Origin: Micropterus salmoides
Lineage: Eukaryota > Chordata > Actinopteri > Centrarchiformes > Centrarchidae
Reading direction: 5' to 3'
DNA length: 64,000 nucleotides
Assembly (NCBI RefSeq): GCF_014851395.1
Contig: NW_024041150.1
Location: 39,362,437-39,426,436, forward strand
Shown here: positions 24,246 through 33,385 of the stretch, piece after piece
Position numbering within the stretch: position 1 is the stretch's first letter
How the letters are laid out: each line of letters starts with the position of its first letter
Position numbers and translations under genes: made by a program
Notes under the pieces: generated by a model
Told to the model about the DNA's origin: nothing
Databases searched by the model: none
What the model saw: only the letters and a program-made list of their open reading frames with translations

Positions 24246-24543
24246 CCTGGAGTTCTGAAAATCATACCACTTACCAGCTTGTTAAAATTACTTTCCAGGA
24301 TGATCATGAAACATGTTCGTATGAATCAGCTGAAAGCTTTTTGTAGCTTTTGCAGCAGCAGCCCTGCTTGTAATACTTCAATCAATGTAAACACAAAACA
24401 CTGTAAAAAGGTATTTTTCATTGTCAGTCTGCTGTAGCTCTCTTAAAATCTAATTTCGCCTTATAAATCTGAAAAATTTATGTAAAATATTCACGACTTT
24501 ATAACATGATTTCACAGCAGTTTAACAATGATGTACTGAGGTG

Positions 24544-27500
24544 TCAAATCTCCTTATCCAGCTGGCCAAATAAATATAGTAAAAGAAAACATGAGGCAAG
24601 TACCTGTTTTACATGTTGCAACTCTTCCTCTTTCTTCTGTAACTTCTCATCAACTTTTGCCTTTGTCTTGTCCAAATACTTCATTTTCTCACTATCTGTT
24701 TGGAGCAGCTTGACGTCTCTTTCTCCCTCCATCAGAAGCTGAAGTTCTGTGGTGTTGCCAAATCTTTTGACCCTTGTCATTCTTTCTCCCACTTCAGTGT
24801 CTATAGGAATGTAAGGGTGTGTGTTTAGTTTAAAGACACGCTTTAGTTTTTAACCTTTTGTCTATGCACCGTTTCCCCTTTGCTGAGAAAGGATTTTAAG
24901 GGGACATGGCAGAGAAACACAGCAGAAAGGTGATAGCATTTAAAGAATAGCAAAAGACACGTTTGAATTGTGAAGCATTTTCATTCTCAATCTCCAGGAA
25001 AAAAAGGCCTAAAATAACAAACCCAAAAGAATCAGGAATAACTCCTCTACCATTAGGCCTACTGTATATGCATGCTATATCGTTTGATAGGGCAGGAGCT
25101 AAGAAAACATATGTATGTTAAGTAAATGGAGTAAATGGAGATGAAATAAAGAAAATTCCTTCCTGTTTAGCGTGATGTTACTAAGCAACACAAATGACAA
25201 CAGCCTGAGGATCAAGATTTTATTATGTTTAACAGAAAAATGACTAATTACAGAGACATGTGCCATCCTGCTTATGCCATGGCCACTCGCATGGCATAAG
25301 CAGTATAATAACCGACAAGTTGTATGTGCTAAGATTGCAAAGGTCACGTCAGATCATTCCTCTTGGCCCTTCACTCTAAACATAATAAATAATAATTCAA
25401 TGTAAAAATGGAAGATGTGAAAGTAACTTGAGGTTTGGAAAGAAGTATGATAAAGTTTCAACTTACTGATTTTATTTTGTCCCCATTTCCACAAAACAAA
25501 GACAACTTCAATAATGGACATGATGCACGCAGACAGGCAGATGGTGATATGAAGAGCAGATCTTGACTTGACCATGAAGAGATCAGCTGAAATGAAATGA
25601 AATGAAAAAACACAACAGATGAGTTTATAAAACTTGACTTCAACTGTCTGTAACTGACAAAGTGAAGACACTAATAACTCATAAGTAATTGTCTAACCTG
25701 GAATATAAATGTTAGTGTCTCTGATCTGGTTGATGTCCTTCTGTTGGAAGCTGTTGTTGTGTCTCTTCTCCACAGTCACTCTGCTGCTGACAGTATAGAG
25801 GTCATCAGGACCTCTGACTGTCTCTGTAGGTCCAGCAGAGAGGAGGTTTCCCTCACCGTCCAGCCAAAACACCTCAGGCTCTGGATACCAGCCTGCAGAC
25901 TCACACTGTAACACCACTCCATTACAGACTGTAGAAATGTCTGTTTCAGGTGATGGTGCAGAACCTAATAGGGAGCAGAAATGTCAAAAGTTCTTTGAAT
26001 GTAAAGTTGACAGACGAAAAAAGGAAATAGAGCAGTTCTTCAAAGAGCCTGATGAGTTCAACTTAAACACTGAACCTATTATACACCTTAACGACCGAAA
26101 GTACTTTCGTTAGTGAGGATAAATCACCCGCTTCAACACACTGGTTTACTTGGGTTGTGAAACCCATTTCTCTGTAACAACTCTGTAAAAACAAGATAAC
26201 ATGTAAAGTAGATGACCTGATGATTCTTTTCAATACACACAGCAGTCTTACGTTGATGAATGCAACTTGCGTGAGTGAAGTACTTGCCAAATACTATCTT
26301 GAAAATCTGTTTCATGACCCTTGTAAACCCCTGATGTCAACAGGGCCACTATGTACAAAAGCAAATACAATATATATATATATATATAACAATTAAAAGA
26401 AGCTGTTCAATTTTGTCTCTCACCTTTGTTTTTGAATATGTCCCTACAAAAAAGATTGTAAGGCGACAGCTCTCTGACATGAACTTTTGCCTTTGATTGA
26501 CGGGGTTCAGACAAAGGTTTTGAAATTTGTGATCTTTTGTAATTACCGATCCAGTTCTGAAAAACAAAAACAAAAAATAACGATAGAGTATTACACCAAT
26601 TAAACAGTATTTTAACAAAATACTTCATTTTTAGAAGCAGTGCAGCAGAATGATATATTTATTTGACATGTTGTTTGTTAGTGTGGCACTAAAGTAAAAC
26701 TTACTTCTATGACACTGGTGTCCAAACCAGTAGCAGATGCAGCACTTGGAATTAATTTTGACCCAACTCGTGTCATTCCATGCGTAAAAAAGGATTTCAG
26801 GGTTTCCTTTTGATTCCCATTAATGGGAGTTCTCTCTTGTTGAATAACAACAAAGAAAGAAAAATCTAGTCAGTTATAAATCAGTAATAAAAAAAGACAG
26901 TGTTGCAGATCATACCATCGTTCTCAGACACACTTGCCTAATGCTTCTAGATTAGCAACTGCAAGGCTTACCTCTCTGGGCCATCTTCAACCTAAAACAG
27001 AAACAGAAAAACTTGCACAAGACAGATTTGTGAACGGGCCCTTCTCTCTAAAAAGGCCAAAACCAAATTTTAGATTGTTCAACAAAGAGATAGAGCATGG
27101 AAGTAATAAAACAAACTTAGCCTACCACAGAAGTCCCTCAATCCACTGGAAATTGATGCTGTGGGAGACAAAAAAGTTAGGTAAAGATATATTAATGTTA
27201 CACACACAGGCAGGCAGATAGATAAATAGACTTTTTTTTTCAAGTTCAATGTCAAGGACAGCAATAAATGTGACACACACAGACACCACAGTCTATATTT
27301 ACTTCTAATAGATTCCTAATATTCGTCTTTTGCATGAATGTCATTGTAAGCTACCTCGTGTGGGATCAAATCCATCCAAGCTTTTTTCAAACCCACAAAA
27401 CTTTATTTTACATTCTAGTCAAGATCCCAAGATACCCAAACAGCCATAAAATACGTCATGGGTTTAATATTTCACTCATAAGTCAACAGGAGTAAGGTTA

Positions 27501-28537
27501 GGCCTATGATGGGCGTTAACGAGCATACAATATTATGCAATAAGCCTTACAGTGTGGAAAAAAAAAATTTTACAGGCTAACTTTGCGTTTAACTAGAAAC
27601 TAAATTTCCCCATTAGCTTCATACGTAAAAACATGCTTATTAGCAACGTTAATGCTCAAATAAAGCAAGTAAGTAACGTAATGAGCCTATATAACGTTTA
27701 CAAAATAATCGCAATACGCTTATCTCATGTCAACACTCATGTCACGCAACATTAAAACACATTTTATGTATTGTTTTCCCTTATTGACTAATTAATTTCC
27801 GTTAAAATGCTCGGTTTTATCATTTAAATGTTCTTACCTGAAAATATCAAGCGCGAAATATTGCAACGTTGCTGCGTCATTCAGTAGACCTCCGATTACC
27901 GGCGAGCTGGATTCCTCTGGTATTGGATCTGGAGTCTTCTCTTGTATTTGTCGGTGATTAACCATGTCGATGGATGATAACAGCCTTCTGAGCCTACCAG
28001 TAGGCGCAGCAGGCCCCTGCTGGCCCATATATATGAGCTGATAACCACTGATAACGCCCATTCAATCGAGTGATAACATTCGAAGCGGGTGGATAAATGT
28101 CCATATTTGATAAAAAGGTTTAAAACCATGACGTTTATACTAATAAAGACAATTCAATGTCTTATTTCTTATTTCAAAGACTACATGTTACACTCAAAAT
28201 ACACAGAAGATCTGGTGGACTTATCAAATGTAAGAAGAAAACGTGGGTTGTGAAATTGATTGTAGGCCCATAGTCGATGTTGTGGTAGCACTTTATAATA
28301 TAAAGCAGTTATAAAGTTGTTTTTGTAGTTGTGCGGTATCACATGACCAGTACATAACAGTATTTTTTTTTATTATTATATTTAAACTCAAACCAAGGGC
28401 TTTTACCATCTTTTTGGGAGTCATTTACCTCCACAAGAGTGTGTCAGGAGAATGAGGACGGCAGCATGATGCAAGACCATTGAACTCAAGTTATTGACCT
28501 CATGTTTGAAGGGGAGTCTGGCTTTTATATGAATCAT
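24544..28537 (-). pseudogene. Butyrophilin-like gene E: no IgV exon, damaged IgC
   Basis: Recognisable minus-strand exons are the signal exon 28546-28429 (start at 28537), IgC 25964-25698, transmembrane 25586-25467, and a short tail exon 24800-24544 that ends in a stop. No IgV exon exists between the signal and IgC exons; a different gene occupies that space. All exons remain phase 1, so signal to IgC splicing would still give an open frame of 250 residues. The IgC exon is 267 nt instead of 279: twelve bases are missing near 25748, deleting residues T-C-R-V including the conserved F-strand cysteine. The tail exon has only about 65 coiled-coil residues before running into intron-like sequence. 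I judge it a decaying copy, although a truncated membrane protein cannot be excluded. Confidence 0.72.
26248..27965 (-). CDS. Uncharacterised six-exon gene with divergent homeodomain-like segment
   Basis: Minus-strand exons 27965-27838, 27158-27126, 26991-26972, 26835-26705, 26556-26424 and 26330-26248 all have GT-AG borders, and their phases (2,2,1,0,1) join to one 175-residue frame ending in TAA. An in-frame ATG at 28061 would add 32 residues. Exon 1 encodes an acidic, proline-rich N-terminus. Exon 4 and the start of exon 5 resemble a homeodomain: a first helix around LKSFFTHGM, a second around LIPSAASATGL, and TSVIENWIGNYKRS, where W and N sit at the positions of homeodomain W48 and N51. 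Exon 5 then has ELSPYNLFCRDIFKNKG, faintly like the start of an HMG box. I do not recognise the gene. It is probably a nuclear DNA-binding protein. The match of six exon phases is the main support. Confidence 0.55.
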
Positions 28538-29051
28538 CCTGGAGTTCTGTAAATAAAAATATATGCAAGGTGAGCTAGCTGGGAGTCTATTATAATGAAA
28601 GTCAGTGTAAATGCTTTTTTAATACTCTAAAGCTTTGTGAAATAATGTTTTTTTAGTAACTTCTATTAGTAACTTAAACTAATTAATACAGTCAAACAAA
28701 GCAGTTACGATAAGAGCAAAGATAGGACATGTGAAATATGTGGAAACACAAACTAAACTGAATTATATATTATATAATAAATAATATAAAAAAATAAATT
28801 GTGGGGAAAAAAAACTTCAAAGATTTTCCACTTATTCCAAATTATCTTTTTCCCCATATACATTATGGCTCAGTTTATTAAACCACTCGTTTACCTTTTT
28901 TAAAATCACTTCTGGTATTCAAAATGCAATGCTTTGTCTATAACGTTTACAAAATGTAACAACAGACTTCAACGTCATTTTACGTGTTAAGCAACTGGCT
29001 GGTGCTCCAAAACTCACGGGTGTATGAAAAAATATTGCAGATGAAGACTGC

Positions 29052-29063
29052 AGTTTCACTTTC
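29052..29063 (-). promoter_or_regulatory. ISRE-like motif, gene E
   Basis: On the minus strand GAAAGTGAAACT matches the interferon-stimulated response element consensus GAAANNGAAACT exactly. It lies just downstream of a TATTTATA sequence and about 35 bases before a GTGAGT donor (29017-29016), so it may mark a second promoter. Function is inferred only. Confidence 0.45.
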
Positions 29064-29152
29064 AATCTAGAGACAGGATATAAATAATTACAATAATGAC
29101 ATGTTAAAAAGTGAAATCCCTAAAATAATCTATTAAACATAAGTATACATAC

Positions 29153-29245
29153 CTGTTGTGTATCTGTGTTAATGAGTCGCCTCACCTCAGGGGGAAAAAA
29201 GGCTGTCCGGTCCAGAATGAGACAGCGTGAAATAAAACCATGTGT
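29153..29245 (-). other. Candidate 5' non-coding exon of gene E
   Basis: The minus strand shows GAGGTGAGGCGACTCATTAA followed by CACAACAG and a GTATGT donor at 29152-29151. The same sequence and donor occur upstream of F (39503) and, more diverged, G (54915). Conservation with a donor suggests an untranslated first exon, but the upstream end is unknown. Confidence 0.4.
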
Positions 29246-29309
29246 TCTTTCACCCCAGCCCTCTATAATTGTCAGGACATGGCAGGATGATTTTAACTGA
29301 TGCATTCAC

Positions 29310-29650
29310 GGGAAACAAGGTAGTCCAACAAAAGCCTGAAATCTGAAAAGAGGAATATAACATCCAAAATCCAAAACAGTAAAACAAACAATCCTCCAGG
29401 CAGGTGAAAATGAAATAATCCAGGAAAAACGTAGACAGCGAACAGATGGGCAGAGCTACTGACAGACGAGAAGAACTGGTAAATGCAGAATAGGAATGAT
29501 AAGATTGCATACTGACACACACACACACACACACAGCAAGAAGGGCATGCTGTCAAGGATTAAACAAACCAGAAAGCTATACAAAGACAGGCAGGGAGGT
29601 AACAAGACACGAAAAAAAACATCTGACAGATGATTTCAAAATAAACCAGG
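29310..29650. repeat. Repeat upstream of gene E, shared with F and G
   Basis: The block with AAGGTAGTCCAACAAAAGCC, AACATCCAAAATCCAAAACA, AATAATCCAGG and AGCAGAACTGGTAAATGCAG-type motifs recurs upstream of genes F (39640-40060) and G (55050-55430) in the same position and orientation relative to each gene. It was therefore part of the duplicated unit, or all three units grew from one repeat-bearing ancestor. Confidence 0.65.
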
Positions 29651-29784
29651 CAAACAGACAAGCTGCGGACTTACCATCAGGAGTACCGTGAGATATCCTG
29701 GTGGGACCCTGGACAATTGGCCCAATAAACCACATAGTATTAAACTGCAGTTTAATAACTGATTGGTATGTGCCTTGTGTCACG

Positions 29785-30025
29785 GCTGGTGACAGGACTC
29801 AGATGCAGACCGGAGTGAGGTGTTCAAACAAAGGGAATATTTATTAGTTTTGATAGTTTTGCACAAACACAACGTGGGATTGGGGTTGATTGGGATTGGG
29901 ATGATTTACAAATGGGCCAGTGAGGAGAGTTCGGGTTCCGGTGCTCTGGTAGCAGGCAGAACTGAGTCTGGGCTCTGGGCTGATTGTTTGAGGTAGTGAC
30001 AGAGAGAGGGAATTATCCAGAGCAT
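29785..30025. repeat. Interspersed repeat next to the LINE end
   Basis: Starting GACAGGACTCAGATGCAGAC and including a TTTATTAGTTTTG segment, this resembles ends of non-autonomous teleost elements. No coding region is present. Confidence 0.35.
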
Positions 30026-30029
30026 GAGG

Positions 30030-30160
30030 GGAGAGCCCTGCGATGGACTGGCGACCTGTCCAGGGTGTACCCCACCTTTCGCTCAATGTCAGCTGGGATT
30101 GGCTCCAGCCCCCACGACCCTGTACGCAGGATAAGCGGCTGACAATGGATGGATGGATGA
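30030..30160 (+). repeat. LINE 3' end with (TGGA)n tail
   Basis: GATGGACTGGCGACCTGTCC, then GGGATTGGCTCCAGCC and a GATAAGCGG-TGGATGGATGGATGA tail, is the common teleost non-LTR retrotransposon 3' end. It is truncated. Confidence 0.75.
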
Positions 30161-30199
30161 GGGGAGAGCAGAACACAGAGACAGACACCAACCTGAACA

Positions 30200-31469
30200 C
30201 ACCTATCATTCAGCACACAAAAAGGACTAGAGAAGACACAAAAACACGTTCCCACACATCGTCAAACTATACACTTACTCAAGTATTTTTGGGCCAGTAA
30301 AACTACATTAAACTTTGTTACATTTGCCCTTTATACCTTCATTACTTTACAAGTCTGTTATCTACTGTGCATTTTGCTTCATTAACTGATTTAAAAGCGT
30401 ATTTAGTCTCTGCAGTACAAATGCACTTTATACACTGTAACATCTAAGTTAGAAGATTGTTGATTAACAGAATCATCTCCTTGCACAGAGCAAGGCTTTC
30501 TGATGGGAATTAGCCTGTTTATTTTGTTTTCTCTTCTCTAGTTCACATTGGTTGGTATTTGTTTTAGCAATGTCAAACGTTTAATAATTTATCCGAATGT
30601 CACCGGGGAAACTGATCTTGGCTTTCACTCAGCATATTATTATTATTATTTATTCAGGAAACAATATGTTTTGAGATGCATATATAGGGAAAGAGCAATT
30701 AAGGGTGGACACAACAGTCCTCTCGGACTTTAAGCGCACAGGTCTCCCTTTATTCATTTGTATGCTAATTCAACAACAAGCTGCTGTCGTGTTCTTGCTA
30801 CAATAATTCAGTGCTTTGTTAAGATTATGTGTATAGATGCTTCAGGAATAATCATTTTGTATTGGGTGCCTGAGCTATTGGGAGAAGGCAAATCATATGC
30901 AGCACCCTTCATATCAAAGCAAGTGGTTTGGTTTGCTACATGTTCCTTCTGAAAGCAAGTGCCTAGCCTATTTACTATTAAGTAAGTGATCTTACCTTCA
31001 TCTAGACTGAAAAAAATTGTCTTAAACAGAAATAGCTTAATTAGAGAAAATAAACAAGCAAAGCAAAGTGCACTCCCTAGATATAACCATGCTGCACAGC
31101 AACTTAATATTACATAAAGAGTAGTTTATAAACTAACAATCTATGAAGTGTTTTTTTTAATCTCTTAGGATTAGGATGTGCACGTTTGAGTATTTATTAT
31201 TCACCTTTATGTTTTACAGTAAAGCTCTAGAATAGATGCAGCGATTTTAGATGTTGTTGGTACAACTGCCAAACTGAACAATACAAAAGACTGAACCACA
31301 GTGAATAGTGAGTTTACAGGTAACTGAAAGCCAATTTGTTCACTAAGACAAATATAAATTATCTTGCATTGCAGTATTAAGCATCCCTTCAAACGGTTCA
31401 TATGATAGTTTAGAAAGGAGCATAACCACTTGTGAACATCCTGTATCACTGCCTTTTTGTATTTAGTCA

Positions 31470-31509
<40 letters not shown>

Positions 31510-31786
31510 ACACACCTCCACAAACTATATTCAGTTAGTGTCTCAGTAAAAACATGACTGACAGATAAAAAGAAAAGAAAAATAAAATTTAACCAGAGGA
31601 AAAAGTTATTTGTCTTAACACTGCAAAACATTAAACAAAGGCAACATTTTCACTTCTATATAAAAACATCAAAACAATAAAACACCAGCAACAGCAAGTT
31701 CAAAAACGTCTTATTTGCACATTTTTGTTGGGATCAGATTTTCCTTTAAATTGGGAATCTTTGAGGAAACTCTGATTTCACCACGA
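30200..31786. other. Intergenic between E and F
   Basis: No gene is seen. It contains a (CA)n tract near 31471-31513. Confidence 0.6.
31471..31513. repeat. (CA)n microsatellite
   Basis: An almost pure CA dinucleotide run with one TA interruption near the end. Confidence 0.95.
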
Positions 31787-33385
31787 GAGGATGGTGTTTT
31801 CAATCTAAAGGAAACAACTAAGTATGTGTGGACAAAAGATTAAATCTGAGTCAAATTAAATTTAAAACATAATAATCATTCATTATTCTGTGAGTATTTA
31901 TTATTAACTTTAACAATTAACTAAACAACAACTCTTCTGTATTGTTCAATCAAACATACAGTGGAATTAATTATTTATGATGACATCATATACAAATACA
32001 GCAAGACTTATTATTATTTTTATGCAACATAATAATACACAAATGCATTACTATATAACAAATAATAGAGGCTGTGAGCAGAGAACATAGTGACTGAACA
32101 CATCATGTTTGGAATAATCAGGTAGATTGATTAAACTGATAATATTAGGGATCTAAAATCAATCATAGTTTTATAAAATTTTAGGATTTTTGTGATTGAA
32201 TATTAAATAAAATAATCACATGGGATCATTTCTTAATGGATAATTTATATCATCTACTCCCTCTGGATGCTCTAACTGAAGTTTCCACTGAAGCTCTTCC
32301 AGGTATTTATTTATTTGCTCCTTATCCTTCTCTAGTTTCCCTTTCTTTTCTGTCTTTCTAATAATTAGGTTGTGTTCTGTAGTTAGTTATACATACATTT
32401 AGCTGACGCTTTTATCCAAAGCGACTTACAATTGCTATATATGTCAGAGGTCGCACGCCTCTGGAGCAACTACAGGTTAAGTGTCTTGCTCAGGGACACA
32501 ATGGTGGATGGGTCACGGGTCTCTCACACCAAAGGAATGTGTCTTATCCATTACGCCACCACCACCCTCTGTTACAGTGTCTTGTGTTCTCCTGTCTAGA
32601 TCCTTTATGGTCTTTCTACACTTCTTCATTATTTTGCTTTTGTCCATTTTTGGTTTCATCTCCAGCTTCTTCTTGTACTGTATCTGTGTCTTGTCGTCCT
32701 TCTGTAGTGAGATGAGTTTCTCTCTCTGGTTCAGATAATGTTTCATTTATTTCCTCTTCTCTCTCTGACTGTGCTGCCTGAAGTTTCCTCTGAACCTCTT
32801 CTCTCTGTCTCTCTGTCTCTTTCAGGTATTTATTTATTTGCTCTTTATCCTTCTCTAGTTTCCCTTTCCTTTCTGTCATTCTAATAATCAGATTGTCTGT
32901 TGTCTCCAGTAGTTCCTCTGTGTTCTTTAACAGTTCCTCGTGTTCTGTCGCCCTCTTCTCCAGAAACTCTTTGGTCATTTCACGCTTCTTCTTTTTTTGT
33001 GTTTGTCTGTTTTTGGTTTCGTCGTCAGCTTCTTCTCATACTCTTGTATCTTGATCTTGTCCTCCTGCTGTAGTGAGATGAGTTTCTCTCTCTGGTTCCT
33101 CAGATCTTTCTTCTGCTCCGTCAGTGTTGTAATCAACTGTTGCACATGTTCCAACTCTCCCTCATTCTTCTCCAACTCCTCATCAAGTTTTGCCTTTGTC
33201 TTGTTCAAATACTTCATTTTCTCACTTTCTGTCATGAGCTGCTCTCTTTCTCCCTCCATCAGAAGCTGAAGTTCTGTGCTGTTGCCAAATGTTGTGATCC
33301 AAGTCTTTTTTTCTCCAACTTCAGTCTCACCCTCATGGTGCCACTTGGTATCTATGTGAATAGAAAAGTTGTGTGTTTAGTTTGA
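31787..33385. repeat. Segmental duplicate, copy at gene F
   Basis: Partner of 20541-22137. Identity ends near GAGGATGGTGTTTTCAATCT on one side and just past the acceptor of the tail exon on the other. The rest of genes D and F (IgC and TM exons) is also very similar, but the introns between have diverged. Confidence 0.8.
32388..32572 (+). repeat. Teleost SINE-like interspersed repeat, second copy
   Basis: Near-identical to the repeat at 21141-21325 and flanked by the same coiled-coil-derived sequence. It was carried along in the duplication of the gene D/F 3' region rather than inserted independently. Confidence 0.65.

Noticed and set aside
26900..26950. Possible additional exon of the homeodomain-like gene (after GCATTAG or CCTTGCAG)
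   Set aside because: In the phase required by the neighbouring exons it contains an in-frame TGA; skipping it joins the flanking exons in one open frame.
26000..28428. Search for an IgV exon of gene E
   Set aside because: No segment encodes the GDDIILPC or GTYRC motifs on the minus strand in this interval; the exon appears absent, not overlooked.
30013..30255. Open frames around 30.0-30.3 kb
   Set aside because: They translate a LINE 3' end and neighbouring repeat sequence.
31207..31521. Open frame with a valine/cysteine repeat start
   Set aside because: It reads through a (CA)n microsatellite and has no other support.
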